A DNA stretch of 64,000 nt from NCBI GenBank assembly GCA_012520655.1, contig JAAYNW010000059.1:1-64000 (forward strand). Reading direction: 5' to 3'. Both the position numbers and the translations under genes were made by a program. Under the pieces are notes generated by a model. That model ran no database searches. It was not told the DNA's origin and saw only the letters and a list, made by a program, of their open reading frames with translations. Source of the stretch: Clostridiales bacterium (GTDB taxonomy: Bacteria; Bacillota; Clostridia; Lachnospirales; Lachnospiraceae). Positions 27,737 to 37,548 of the stretch are shown here, piece by piece. The stretch's first letter is position 1. Each line of letters starts with the position of its first letter.

Positions 27737-28828
27737 TTATTCTTTAAAATACTGTCCGTATACTTCAAAGAAGCCGGAGGTCTTTACTTCGGGATTGTGG
27801 ATAAACGTAACGCTGTTCCAGAGGTCTTCGTTCAAATTTCTTGTAAGAGTGCTTATGAAGGTATCATATTCCTGTCCGAATACTTCCTTCTTGCGTTCTT
27901 CCACAATTTTTACTTTATTCGCATCAGTCTCTTCTCTATTAAAAGTGTTTATACATTTAATGATATGATATCCGTATTCTGTTTCCACGATACCGCTGAT
28001 TTGCCCCTTCTCCAGATTAAACGCGGCATCTTCAAAGTTCTTCTCCATATCGCCTTTGCCGAATGAATATGTTCCTTTATTGTCTTCACTGTACTTCTCA
28101 ATCAGCTCTTCAAAATCAGTTCCTTCTCGCGCAAGCTCGAGAACTTCTTCCGCTCTCGCATATGCATCGGCCTTTGCGCTCTCCGTATACTCGACTTTAG
28201 CTCCGGTTCCATCCAGCGCATATGTCTTTATTAAGATGTGCTGAACGGTAATAGTCCTCGCTTCATCGTCGCTAATCTCCGGATTGATATCCTTGATGAT
28301 GTAATTATAGACTTTATTCGCCAACGCATATTCAGAATAAAGCGTAACGATCGTCTCCTCCGTCACTCCCATCAATTCCTTTTCCGTCTCGTTAAGAGAA
28401 TTGTAATACGTCCGGGCAGCATTCTTCGCCTGTTCCGTCTCCTGCTCAGACAGTTCCACTCCATGCTGATTTGCAAGGAGGTTCATCGTCTTAATCTGGG
28501 CAATGCGCGCGAGTGCAGTGTCTTTAACATTCTGCTCCAAGGCCGTTCCTTCTATATCGGCCTCCCATATCTTCGGTCCGAAAACCCCTTCATACTGGTT
28601 CTGTGAGTTGGTCAGGTATACCATAAGCTCCGGCAGCTTGCAGGAAATTGTCTCTATACGGAATACTTCATCTTTTTCAAAGCCGGTCGTCAGAACAACC
28701 TTCGTACCATTCTCTTCTTTAGCTCCGCACGCGCCCAATATCCCGGCAAAGCAGATAAATATCAGAAGTGACGCAATTCGTTTTAAGTTTTTTCTACCAT
28801 TAAATATTTTTATATTACAATCAAACAC
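27737..28828 (-). CDS. parvulin-type peptidyl-prolyl isomerase lipoprotein (PrsA/SurA-like)
   Basis: The 363-residue protein has a lipoprotein signal (SLLIFICFAGILGACG, lipobox cysteine near residue 34). A helical chaperone region follows, then a PPIC parvulin domain at about 200-320 (ARTITVQHILIKTY, GTDFEELIEKYSED, YSFGKGDM, ETEYGYHIIKC). It should help fold exported proteins at the outer face of the membrane. The only in-frame start is a GTG at 28828, four bases after the flavoprotein stop, so the two are probably coupled; the site is weak and the start is tentative. Confidence 0.85.
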   Translation of the reverse strand: MFDCNIKIFNGRKNLKRIASLLIFICFAGILGACGAKEENGTKVVLTTGFEKDEVFRIETISCKLPELMVYLTNSQNQYEGVFGPKIWEADIEGTALEQNVKDTALARIAQIKTMNLLANQHGVELSEQETEQAKNAARTYYNSLNETEKELMGVTEETIVTLYSEYALANKVYNYIIKDINPEISDDEARTITVQHILIKTYALDGTGAKVEYTESAKADAYARAEEVLELAREGTDFEELIEKYSEDNKGTYSFGKGDMEKNFEDAAFNLEKGQISGIVETEYGYHIIKCINTFNREETDANKVKIVEERKKEVFGQEYDTFISTLTRNLNEDLWNSVTFIHNPEVKTSGFFEVYGQYFKE

Positions 28829-28831
28829 GTC

Positions 28832-30235
28832 CTATACTTCCATTTCCTTTAATATACTTCTCGCCACGCTGATTCCGTTTGCAGACGCCTGCTGTAAGCC
28901 TCTCGTCACTCCGGCCCCATCTCCGATAGCGCGAAGTCCTCTTATGCTCGTCTCAAAGTTCTTATCTACCACTACTTTGTTGGAATAGAACTTCACTTCC
29001 ACACCGTAAAGCAGAGTTTCATCCGAGGCGATTCCCGGCGTCACTTTGTCGAGCGCTTCCAACATCTCCTGGATATCTACCATGATTCTGTGTGGGAACA
29101 CAAGCGACAAATCACCCGGTACAGCATCCTTAAGCGTTGGAATCAGGTTATTACGGCAGAGTCTCTCTTCCGTCGTTCTTCTTCCCCTCTTAAAGTCTCC
29201 GAAGGTCTGTACCATAATCCTACCGCCGCAAAGCATGTTGGAGAGCTGCGCTATTTGCTTTCCATATTCAATAGGAGTCTTAAAGGGCTTCGTAAAATTC
29301 TTGGATACAAGAATTGCAAAATTCGTATTGTTTGTCTTATATTCTTTTGATTTATATGCGTGGCCGTTTACTACCGCAAGTCCGCCTTCATAATACTCCG
29401 TTGCCACTTCTCCCGAAGGATTCGTGCAAAAAGTTCTTACTTTATCGTCAAAGGTGGGGGTATACAGAACAAGTTTAGCCTCGTACAGGTTCTCGTTCAA
29501 AAATTGCATCACTTCATCCCGCACTTCCACTCGTACACCGATATCCACCGTTCCCGGCGTCGTTTTAATTCCGATTTCCTCACATTTGTCTTTAAACCAA
29601 TCCGCACCTTCACGGCCTACTGCCGCAACAATTTCTCCGGCATAAAAAGTCTCGCCTTTATCCGTAGTAATTCCTACCGCTTTACCATCTTCCACGAGAA
29701 TCTGCTCCACCATCGTGTTAAACATTAAGTGAACGCCTTCCGCCTCCAAATGATGCTGCAGCTTCGCATAAATCTTATATCCCATCTCGGTACCCAGGTG
29801 GCGAATCGGACATTCTATCAATTTCAGATTCGCATTGATAGCCTTTCTTCTTATCTCGCGAATTTCCTTTTCCTTGTCCACACCATATACATTTTCATCC
29901 GCGCCGAATTTCAAATAAACGCCGTCCGATTCTTCGATTAATTTCAGCGTCTCGTCATAACCCAAGATTGCCGGCAGATTTCCTCCCACATCGGGAGATA
30001 ATGACAGCTTTCCGTCGGAAAATGCACCCGCACCGGCAAAGCCCGTCGTAATAGAACAAGGCTTACAGCCGACGCATTGTTTGGTTACGCGCTTCGGGCA
30101 GCGTCTATTCTCGATGGAACGCCCTTTCTCCACCACTAAAACCTTTAAATCCTTATTCTTATCCATTAACTCATACGCGCAGAAGATACCCCCCGGGCCT
30201 GCGCCTATAATAATTACGTCATAATTTTTTTCCAT
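28832..30235 (-). CDS. FAD-dependent oxidoreductase with cysteine cluster
   Basis: The 467-residue protein starts with a dinucleotide-binding fold, VIIIGAGPGG (8-17). It ends with RGLRAIGDGAGVTRGLQQA, where a conserved GDGAG would hold FAD. Between them is CPKRVTKQCVGCKPC (about 47-61), a four-cysteine cluster followed by TTGFAGAGAFSDGKLSL. It matches the COG2509-type uncharacterised flavoproteins as I recall them. The cysteines could bind an Fe-S cluster or a metal. No substrate is known. An AGGGG site precedes the ATG and the foldase gene follows 4 bases after the stop. Confidence 0.85.
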   Translation of the reverse strand: MEKNYDVIIIGAGPGGIFCAYELMDKNKDLKVLVVEKGRSIENRRCPKRVTKQCVGCKPCSITTGFAGAGAFSDGKLSLSPDVGGNLPAILGYDETLKLIEESDGVYLKFGADENVYGVDKEKEIREIRRKAINANLKLIECPIRHLGTEMGYKIYAKLQHHLEAEGVHLMFNTMVEQILVEDGKAVGITTDKGETFYAGEIVAAVGREGADWFKDKCEEIGIKTTPGTVDIGVRVEVRDEVMQFLNENLYEAKLVLYTPTFDDKVRTFCTNPSGEVATEYYEGGLAVVNGHAYKSKEYKTNNTNFAILVSKNFTKPFKTPIEYGKQIAQLSNMLCGGRIMVQTFGDFKRGRRTTEERLCRNNLIPTLKDAVPGDLSLVFPHRIMVDIQEMLEALDKVTPGIASDETLLYGVEVKFYSNKVVVDKNFETSIRGLRAIGDGAGVTRGLQQASANGISVARSILKEMEV

Positions 30236-30286
30236 TTGATTTTCCCCTTATTTCGTATGATTAGATATATAAAATATCCGCCAACA

Positions 30287-32908
30287 TTATACCACAACCT
30301 TTATACTACTGCCTACATTTGTTTTAGTAACCACTATTTGTTTTTCAATCTTTTCCGATAGCTCGGGAACATGAGAAATAATCCCGATCAAACGATCTTT
30401 TTCCACAAGAGACATAAGCGTCCTGCAGGCCTGTTCCAACGATTCGCTGTCCAGAGAGCCGAATCCTTCGTCAACAAAGAGCGTTTCTACACGAATACCG
30501 CCACTGTAGCTTTGAATCACGTCGCTCATTCCGAGGGCAAGAGCCAAGGAAGCCTTAAAAGCTTCACCTCCGGACAATGTCTTAACCGAACGATATTTTC
30601 CCGTATAATAATCAAATACCTGCATTTCCAGATTGTCTTTCGTCCTGCCGTCGCTTACTTCTTCCGGCCTCGACAGTTCAAATCGACCATTTGTCATCTT
30701 GAAAAGCCGGATATTTGCCGCCCTCAGTATTTCTTCAAAATATCCTGCAAGCACATACTGTTCAAAAACAAGTCGTTTCGGATTATTGCCGGAAGCAAGG
30801 TTATCCAAGTCCTTGACCATTCCATACTCCCTGTTCAGCTTCTGCAGACGACAGAGCTTCTCCTGCAGTGACTTTCTTATTTTCTTTGTCTCCTGTAAGC
30901 GGTAATTCCACTTGCTCTGCATAGAAAGTGCCTCCTGCTTCTCTTCACGCTTCCTTCTCAGCTCTCCCTCCAACGCAGAAATATCCGTTTTTTCTTTCCC
31001 TTGGGTTTCTTCACTCAGGTGAATAATCATGTTATCCGATGCCTGCAGCTTTCTGTAATAATCGTTTATTTCACTTTCCAGAAGAGTAATCTGCGCATTG
31101 CTCCGTATGCTCTGTTTAAAAATGTGAAAATCCGAAAATCCCGCTTCTTCATATTTTCTTACGAATATGGCTTCCGTTTCCTCAACCTTATTTTTTTGAG
31201 CAGTAATCTCCTCCCCAAGCTTTGCCAATGCTGCCGTCTTTTCCTCTTCCTGTACTTGTAGCTTCTGATATAAGAGTACTATTTTCTCATATTCAACCTG
31301 CGGCATTCCGTTCACAACTTCCAGAACGCTTTCTTCAATTGCCGCGAGCCGATGTGAAGTTTCTTCTATCTGCCGATTCATATCCTCTTCCTGATCAATT
31401 TTTCCCTGTACTTCTCCTTTGCAGGCAGAAGTCTTCCCATGAATTTCCATCAAACTTTGATTTGCCTTATGATAAATCTCTCTCAGATTTTTCAGCTTTT
31501 CTTCATCCGGAACATCCTCTGTAGACTCGGCAATATCTGGATGTTCGAGCGATCCGCAGACGGGACAGGGCTCGCCCTCCCGCAAAAGCCGTGCCGCAAT
31601 GCCGATTGCCGCCCATTTATATAGCCGGTCCGCAGTTTCGTACGCTTCCTTTTTTTCTTCCGCCACCGCTTCCTTTTCCAAATATTCCTTTTGTAGTTTA
31701 CATAATTCTTCCTGTTTCTTTTCTTTTTGTCGCCGTATCTCGTTTAAAAGCGTCTTTTTTTCATTATAAGTGTTTCTGCATTCATAAGCGGTCATTATTC
31801 TATCCCGCTTGTCATAAAGGGACTGTATATCGCTTTTTCTTTCTTTCAGCTCTTCCAGCTCTTTCCCATTCTCTTGCTCTTTTTTAAGCAATGCCTCAAG
31901 CTGCTTCTTTTCATTCTCACTTTTAATATAGTCTCCGGTAAGACTTGCCGCCGCTCTTGCTTTTTTCAACTCCTCTTCTTTTATTTCGATTTCGTTCTGC
32001 TTTCCTTTTAAGGCGTTGTTGGTTTCCCGCTCTTTTTCTAGTTTACATAATTTTTCATTTATTTGCTCCGCAAGGCTTATTTTTTCCGTTAAAGCAGTCG
32101 TCTCCTTCTCCAGACTCACATACTTTTCTTGTGCCTCCGTAAAAGCAGTCTCATATTTTTTTAATGTTTCTCCCAAACGTTCGAGCACCTTCTCATAATG
32201 ATAGTTTTCTCCCGATAAGAGCGTTAGGAGCTCTTCATCATTCTCTATTCCTCCAGCGCTAAGCATATGGATATCCTCTTCCATGCGATGCCTGCATTCC
32301 ATAACCTGCTTGTACAGCTCACCGGAACGGCTACGTAAGTTCCCCGCAAATTTATCATATACGGAGGTAGCGAATATTTCCCTGAAGATTCTCGTTTTTT
32401 CTGCCGGAGATGCGGACAGAAGCTTGGCAAACTCTCCTTGGGCTATCATGGAAATCTGCTTGTACTGGCGATAATCGAGTACGAGTATCTCCTGTATCTT
32501 GCGGTTTACCTCACTGCTTCCCTGAATCACGTTCCCATCAGGCATATACAGTACCGCGTTTTCTTTCTCTTTTGTATATTCTCCGCTTCCATTCTGCCGC
32601 CTTTTCGGGCGAAGATACTCGGGATTGCGCACGATACGGTACTCCTCCCCCCCATGCTGCATCAGAAGCTCTACGAAAGTTGGCGTATCCGCATCCGCGA
32701 AATCGCTGCGTACGCTGTTTTTCTCCCGCATTTCACCGCTCATGGCCCCGTAAAGAGCATAAGTAATCGCATCGAAAAGAGTCGTTTTCCCTGCGCCGGT
32801 AGCTCCGGTAATTAGAAAAAGTCCCCGTTCCTCCAATCTGGTGAAGTCAACTTCCACCTTATCTTTATACGGCCCCCAGCCGGAAAGTATCAGAATCCTC
32901 GGTTTCAT
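30287..32908 (-). CDS. sbcC: exonuclease subunit SbcC (Rad50-like)
   Basis: The 873-residue SMC-type ATPase has Walker A GATGAGKTT (35-43), long coiled coils, and a CPVCGS zinc hook near residue 449. LSGGEAF signature and Walker B LFVDEGFGSLD lie near 815. With SbcD it cleaves DNA hairpins and protein-blocked ends. It is about 150 residues shorter than the E. coli protein because the coils are shorter, as is usual in Clostridia. Its ATG overlaps the sbcD stop (ATGA), so the two are coupled. Confidence 0.95.
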   Translation of the reverse strand: MKPRILILSGWGPYKDKVEVDFTRLEERGLFLITGATGAGKTTLFDAITYALYGAMSGEMREKNSVRSDFADADTPTFVELLMQHGGEEYRIVRNPEYLRPKRRQNGSGEYTKEKENAVLYMPDGNVIQGSSEVNRKIQEILVLDYRQYKQISMIAQGEFAKLLSASPAEKTRIFREIFATSVYDKFAGNLRSRSGELYKQVMECRHRMEEDIHMLSAGGIENDEELLTLLSGENYHYEKVLERLGETLKKYETAFTEAQEKYVSLEKETTALTEKISLAEQINEKLCKLEKERETNNALKGKQNEIEIKEEELKKARAAASLTGDYIKSENEKKQLEALLKKEQENGKELEELKERKSDIQSLYDKRDRIMTAYECRNTYNEKKTLLNEIRRQKEKKQEELCKLQKEYLEKEAVAEEKKEAYETADRLYKWAAIGIAARLLREGEPCPVCGSLEHPDIAESTEDVPDEEKLKNLREIYHKANQSLMEIHGKTSACKGEVQGKIDQEEDMNRQIEETSHRLAAIEESVLEVVNGMPQVEYEKIVLLYQKLQVQEEEKTAALAKLGEEITAQKNKVEETEAIFVRKYEEAGFSDFHIFKQSIRSNAQITLLESEINDYYRKLQASDNMIIHLSEETQGKEKTDISALEGELRRKREEKQEALSMQSKWNYRLQETKKIRKSLQEKLCRLQKLNREYGMVKDLDNLASGNNPKRLVFEQYVLAGYFEEILRAANIRLFKMTNGRFELSRPEEVSDGRTKDNLEMQVFDYYTGKYRSVKTLSGGEAFKASLALALGMSDVIQSYSGGIRVETLFVDEGFGSLDSESLEQACRTLMSLVEKDRLIGIISHVPELSEKIEKQIVVTKTNVGSSIKVVV

Positions 32909-34038
32909 ATTCTCTCCTCTCCTTCCGTCTCTTTTGCCGTTTCTTCAATAATCGCCATACGCTCCTCATCCGGTTCTTCATTCCGAATGACCTGATAAAA
33001 CCCTGCAAAAAGCTCCGGTATACTCTTTCTTTTTTCAGGCGCTTTGCTTTCGTATTCCGCACTTGCTCCGTCTGCATTTTTCATGAGCACAACCTGCATT
33101 ATATTAGGGTAAACGCACCTTAATGTACCTATAGGATCGATCAACTCGTCCTGGTCGGTGAGCTGTGCCTGAATATAATCAAACCTATCCGCCGCTTCCA
33201 CAACCTCGTCGGCCATCAGTTCTTCCATTCTACCTCTGATTTTTCGCATTTCATGCAAGGGAGAAAGAGATATCTGCTCTATCGACAGCTCTCCTTTTTC
33301 CCTTATCTCCACAAGATTCACCGTTTTTCTCTGGCCCGCCTCCGAAAAAGAATACGAAAGGGGCGCACCTGCGTAGTAAACCTGTTCTTCTCCGATTTTC
33401 TGCGCCTTATGGATATGCCCTAGCGCCACATAATCGAAGCCTTCCAAAAGAGATGCTTCCACATTATCCAGTCCGCCCACATGTATCGTTGTCTCCGCGT
33501 CGGAAAGCTCCGGTTCCCTGTCTTTGTTCGTTACAAAGAAGTGTGTGACCAGTATGCGACGGATGTCGCCTTTATCTTCTTCCGCTGTCAATAGCTTCTC
33601 CACGGCTTCGCCGCTTGTTCTCGCTCCCACTAATGCCGGTTTTATAAAAGGCAGCAAAACAAAGGTAATTTCTCCATACGCATCGCGAAAAGTGACTTTC
33701 TTTAACGCATCTTTATATACTCCCGCTATATAAATTCCTTTATCCTGCAATATTTCCGCCGCGAATCCTACTCGCTCCGGCGAATCGTGGTTACCGCTTA
33801 TCAAGAGCACCGGAACCTCCAACTTTACCATTTGCGTAAGGAAGTCATTCAGCAGCGTCACCGCTTCCGCAGGCGGAATCGCCCTGTCATATATGTCTCC
33901 GGCAATCACTACGGCTTCTGCTTTTTCTTTTTTTACGATATTTATTATCTGCCCCAGAATATATTTCTGATCCTCCAGCATGGAAAAATCATTTACGGTT
34001 TTCCCAATATGCAAATCGCCCGTATGCAGAAATCTCAT
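32905..34038 (-). CDS. sbcD: exonuclease subunit SbcD (Mre11-like)
   Basis: The 377-residue metallophosphoesterase has the nuclease motifs in order: GDLHIGK (7-13), GDIYDR (about 47-52), GNHDS (about 82-86), THFF (about 165) and GHIH (about 206). The C-terminal 100 residues form the cap that docks on SbcC. It overlaps both neighbours by four bases (ATGA), the PHP gene upstream and sbcC downstream, making a tight three-gene operon. Confidence 0.95.
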   Translation of the reverse strand: MRFLHTGDLHIGKTVNDFSMLEDQKYILGQIINIVKKEKAEAVVIAGDIYDRAIPPAEAVTLLNDFLTQMVKLEVPVLLISGNHDSPERVGFAAEILQDKGIYIAGVYKDALKKVTFRDAYGEITFVLLPFIKPALVGARTSGEAVEKLLTAEEDKGDIRRILVTHFFVTNKDREPELSDAETTIHVGGLDNVEASLLEGFDYVALGHIHKAQKIGEEQVYYAGAPLSYSFSEAGQRKTVNLVEIREKGELSIEQISLSPLHEMRKIRGRMEELMADEVVEAADRFDYIQAQLTDQDELIDPIGTLRCVYPNIMQVVLMKNADGASAEYESKAPEKRKSIPELFAGFYQVIRNEEPDEERMAIIEETAKETEGEERI

Positions 34039-34796
34039 AAATATAGCTCCCCATTCTTCTTATACCATGTATCTCCGTTTGTAAGTATATAATCTTCCTT
34101 CTCCATAATCGCATTAATAAAGTCCCGGATATCTGCAAGTTTGCGTTTAAACGCTATTCCGCCTCCTAAGAGTGCCGTCATATGAATATCTGAACCCGCG
34201 ATCATAGGCAGATGATTTTCCCTCGCATACGCAATCGCTCTCTCATCAAAAACAGGCTCATTGTGCGCCGTACTTCTGCGATTGGAATGCGTAGCGTTAA
34301 TTCCTTCCACTCCGTCCACCCAGTTCGGATACAGTCTTATCTCGGGAATATAATATTCTTCTCGGAATGGGTGGGCATGAATTACCATACCCCCTGCCTG
34401 TTTTACAAGGCAATACTGCTCCTCCACCGAGGCTTGTCTCAGTTCCGGGCAGGTTAGCATGAAATCCTTTTCCACTCCATAAATCAAAAACTCCGTTCCC
34501 TGATATCCGGCTTCGTATCCAAAAAAAACATCCAATCCTATTTTGTCTCCGGTTCGTTTTGCATCCTCATAGCCTTTTGCGAACTCATTTACCCACTCTT
34601 TCCACGCCTTTGCGCGGTTCACTGTCGTATTTCCTCCCCAGTTGTGATCCGTCACAATGATTCCCGTATAACCTGCATCCTTGCAGGCTCGAGCCATTTC
34701 AGCCCCTGTATTACGGGCGCATGCACTGCTTTGAGAAGTGTGTAGATGTGTCTCATATAGGTAAGGATATTCATCCTGTAAATTTATTTTCTGCAT
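34035..34796 (-). CDS. PHP-domain metal-dependent hydrolase
   Basis: I start it at the ATG at 34796, with AGGAAA 7 bases upstream; an ATG 18 codons earlier would add a charged tail not expected in the family. The 253-residue protein opens with YLYETHLHTSQSS, the HxH metal motif of PHP domains. VTDHNWGG, IHAHPFREE and GSDIHM supply the other ligands. Such domains cleave phosphoesters, as in histidinol phosphatase or nucleotide phosphodiesterases. Overlap with sbcD suggests a link to DNA end processing, but the substrate is unknown. Confidence 0.87.
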   Translation of the reverse strand: MQKINLQDEYPYLYETHLHTSQSSACARNTGAEMARACKDAGYTGIIVTDHNWGGNTTVNRAKAWKEWVNEFAKGYEDAKRTGDKIGLDVFFGYEAGYQGTEFLIYGVEKDFMLTCPELRQASVEEQYCLVKQAGGMVIHAHPFREEYYIPEIRLYPNWVDGVEGINATHSNRRSTAHNEPVFDERAIAYARENHLPMIAGSDIHMTALLGGGIAFKRKLADIRDFINAIMEKEDYILTNGDTWYKKNGELYL

Positions 34797-34991
34797 TTCT
34801 TTTTCCTGCCTTTCCTCACACAGCATATCACATTTTATCGTTTCATGCATTTTAAAACAGATAATTTGCCGTAAAATTCTCTATTGCACTAAGATAAATA
34901 ATAAGATAAATAGAAAGGACCGTACATTAATGTCCAAACATTAATCATACAGCCCTCATTAATCTCTCTTTTATTTTTACTTAATTTCTCT

Positions 34992-36017
34992 TTATTGAAT
35001 CTCCACGAGCCAGCCCTTCGGCGCTTCTATTTTTCCCATCTGAATTCCTGTCAAAGTATCGAACAGTTTCTTTGTAACAGGTCCCATATCGCTCATGCCG
35101 CTGGGCAAATAGATTTCTTTGCCATGGTCTACAATCTTGCCTACCGGCGAAATAACTGCTGCCGTACCGCAAAGGCCACACTCTGCAAAGTCACTTACTT
35201 CCTCCAGATAGACTTCTCTCTCTTCAACTTCTAATCCAAGGTATTCCTTCGCCACATACATAAGCGAACGCCTTGTGATAGACGGCAGGATACTGCCGGA
35301 CTTCGGTGTTACCACTTTATTGTCCTTTGTGACAAACAGGAAATTAGCACCGCCGGTCTCTTCAACTTTCGTCTTCGTAGCCGCATCCAGATACATATTC
35401 TCATCAAATCCGTTATTATGTGCGGATACAATCGCATGCAGACTCATCGCATAGTTAAGTCCTGCTTTAATATGCCCCGTGCCGTTCGGAGCCGCACGGT
35501 CAAAATCACTGACGCAAATAGTAAGCGGCTTTACTCCTCCTTTGAAGTATGGTCCGACCGGAGTCGCAAACACTCTGAACTGATACTCGCTTGCCGGTTT
35601 AACGCCAATTACCGGATTGCTGCCAAACATATAAGGCCGCAAATACAAAGTCGCTCCCGAACCAAACGGAGGTACGTAAGCTTTATTGGCCGCTACGGTC
35701 TGAACTACCGCATCTACGAAACGCTCCTGCGGAAAAACAGGCATTTCCATTCTTTTCGCCGAGTCTTCCATACGTGCCGCGTTTAAATCAGGACGGAAAG
35801 TAACGATACGCCCATCCTCCGTAGTATAAGCCTTCATTCCTTCAAAAATTGTCTGCGCATACTGCAATACACCTGCACATTCGCTGATAGTCACCATAGA
35901 ATCCTCTGTAAGGACACCTTCGTCCCAAGCGCCATCTTTATAGTTAGAGACATATCTTTTATCTGTCTCTATATAACCAAAACCAATGTTTGCCCAATCC
36001 AGATTTTTCTTTTCCAT
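34992..36017 (-). CDS. ilvE: branched-chain amino-acid aminotransferase
   Basis: The 341-residue fold-type IV PLP enzyme has QTIFEGMKAY (about 56-65) and the Schiff-base lysine in GHIKAGLNYAMS (near 189). SGSILPSITRRS and ECGLCGTAAVISPVGKI are typical of the long (BCAT2-like) bacterial group. It moves the amino group between glutamate and leucine, isoleucine or valine. It is monocistronic, with GAGGAG before the ATG and a promoter at 36067-36095. No T-box precedes it, unlike many ilv genes. Confidence 0.94.
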   Translation of the reverse strand: MEKKNLDWANIGFGYIETDKRYVSNYKDGAWDEGVLTEDSMVTISECAGVLQYAQTIFEGMKAYTTEDGRIVTFRPDLNAARMEDSAKRMEMPVFPQERFVDAVVQTVAANKAYVPPFGSGATLYLRPYMFGSNPVIGVKPASEYQFRVFATPVGPYFKGGVKPLTICVSDFDRAAPNGTGHIKAGLNYAMSLHAIVSAHNNGFDENMYLDAATKTKVEETGGANFLFVTKDNKVVTPKSGSILPSITRRSLMYVAKEYLGLEVEEREVYLEEVSDFAECGLCGTAAVISPVGKIVDHGKEIYLPSGMSDMGPVTKKLFDTLTGIQMGKIEAPKGWLVEIQ

Positions 36018-36066
36018 ATTCTCTGCTCCTCTTCAGCCGATTTATGCCGGTTTTTATTTTCTCTAC

Positions 36067-36095
36067 ATTATTATACTTTTTTAATTAAAAGTCAA
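36067..36095 (-). promoter_or_regulatory. ilvE promoter
   Basis: On the minus strand TTGACT (36095-36090), 17 bases, then AATAAT (36072-36067); a TATAAT three bases earlier has a short spacer. It lies about 50 bases upstream of the start. Confidence 0.5.
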
Positions 36096-36115
36096 TAATT
36101 CCCATCGGCATTTAT

Positions 36116-36613
36116 CTATTTTTCAGGAATTTTCTCATATTTGATAAATTGATATGCAATATCAAAATAAGTCTGTTCGTCGCTGTCCGCCGTAATCTTC
36201 CACTCCGGCAACACATCGAGGTTGGGAAAATACGCATCCGCAGCATAGCTATGGTCTATTCTGGTCACATGCGCTACATTGCAGTATGGCAACATCTGAC
36301 GATAAATGCTTTCGCCGCCTATGATATATATATCCTCGCTGTTATACTTTGCAAGCTCCTCTAAAAGCTCCTCCAGATTATGCACTACAATGGCATCCTT
36401 CACCTTATAATCCGGATTGGAGGACAGGATAATATTAGTCCTGTTTTTTAACGGCATTCTCTGAGGAAAGGTATCCAGCGTCTTCCTTCCCAGAACAACC
36501 ACTTTGCCCGTTGTCTCTTCACGAAAATGCTTATGATCGTTGGGAATCCTTATCAACAGCTCTCCCTTATTGCCTATTGCCCAGTTATTATCTACCGCCA
36601 CTATCAAATTCAT
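36116..36613 (-). CDS. folA: dihydrofolate reductase
   Basis: The 165-residue protein starts NLIVAVDNNWAIGNKGELLIRIPNDHKHFREET, with the active-site acid (D26 region) and the Met20-type loop. It continues with VVLGRKTLDTFP and IYIIGGESIYRQMLP, which bind NADPH. It regenerates the tetrahydrofolate that ThyA, encoded 48 bases upstream on the same strand, oxidises. GGAGGAG precedes the ATG. Length is normal. Confidence 0.95.
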   Translation of the reverse strand: MNLIVAVDNNWAIGNKGELLIRIPNDHKHFREETTGKVVVLGRKTLDTFPQRMPLKNRTNIILSSNPDYKVKDAIVVHNLEELLEELAKYNSEDIYIIGGESIYRQMLPYCNVAHVTRIDHSYAADAYFPNLDVLPEWKITADSDEQTYFDIAYQFIKYEKIPEK

Positions 36614-36661
36614 AGCTTCTCCTCCGTATTTTTATTGCTCTTTGCACTGCATAATATTATA

Positions 36662-37510
36662 TCAAATCGCTATAGGTATATTCTCCACCTGCGGTCCTGT
36701 CACATAATTTTCTAATTTCACATCGCTTCTCGTAAATTCATAAAAATCATTAATATCCGGATTCAACGTAAAAGCAGGCGCATCATAAGGCTGTCTGCTT
36801 ATCAACTCCTTAATAATCGGAATATGCCTGTCATAAATATGAGCGTCCGCGATAACATGTACCAGCTCTCCCACATTCATGCCGCACACCTGTGCCAGCA
36901 TGTGTACAAGTACAGCATACTGTACTACATTCCAGTTATTCGCTGCCAGTACATCCTGAGAGCGCTGATTGAGAATTGCATTTAAGGTAAGCTTATTCGC
37001 ACCTTTTTGCTGCGTTACATTAAAAGTCATGCTATACGCACAGGGATAAAGATTCATCGCATGCAAATCCTGATGCACGTATATATTGGTCATAATACGA
37101 CGGCTAAACGGGTTATTCTTCAAATCATAAATCACTCGATCCACCTGATCCATCATACCTTCTCTATACTGATGCTTTACCCCCATCTGGTAACCGTATG
37201 CTTTTCCTATGGAACCGTCCCTATCTGCCCATTCATCCCATATATGACTATGCAAATCCTTCACATTATTGGATTTTTTCTGCCATATCCAAAGCATTTC
37301 ATCCGTAGCGCTTTTTAAAGCTGTCTTGCGAAGCGTCAGTATCGGAAATTCCTGTGATAAATCATAGCGATTCACCACACCGAATTTCTTAATGGTATAG
37401 GCGGGCGTTCCGTCCTCCCAATGCGGACGAACTTTTTCTCCCTCCGTACTCGTACCGTTTTCCAGTATATCATTACACATGTCAATAAATATTTTATCCG
37501 CCAGACTCAT
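36662..37510 (-). CDS. thyA: thymidylate synthase (phage phi3T/Bacillus ThyA-like branch)
   Basis: The 282-residue enzyme methylates dUMP to dTMP. The catalytic cysteine lies in LYPCAYSMTFNV, where most ThyA proteins have PCHxxxQF. LNQRSQDVLAANNWNVVQY replaces the usual QRSxDxxLGxPFNI, keeping the essential Asp and Asn, and DAHIYDRHI holds the substrate His-Tyr pair. The KSNNVKDLHSHIWDEW stretch resembles ThyA of phage phi3T. It is followed by folA. AGGAGA precedes the ATG. Confidence 0.93.
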   Translation of the reverse strand: MSLADKIFIDMCNDILENGTSTEGEKVRPHWEDGTPAYTIKKFGVVNRYDLSQEFPILTLRKTALKSATDEMLWIWQKKSNNVKDLHSHIWDEWADRDGSIGKAYGYQMGVKHQYREGMMDQVDRVIYDLKNNPFSRRIMTNIYVHQDLHAMNLYPCAYSMTFNVTQQKGANKLTLNAILNQRSQDVLAANNWNVVQYAVLVHMLAQVCGMNVGELVHVIADAHIYDRHIPIIKELISRQPYDAPAFTLNPDINDFYEFTRSDVKLENYVTGPQVENIPIAI

Positions 37511-37548
37511 ATTAGTTATTTTCTCCTATCTTTTTCTTCTGTCATTCA

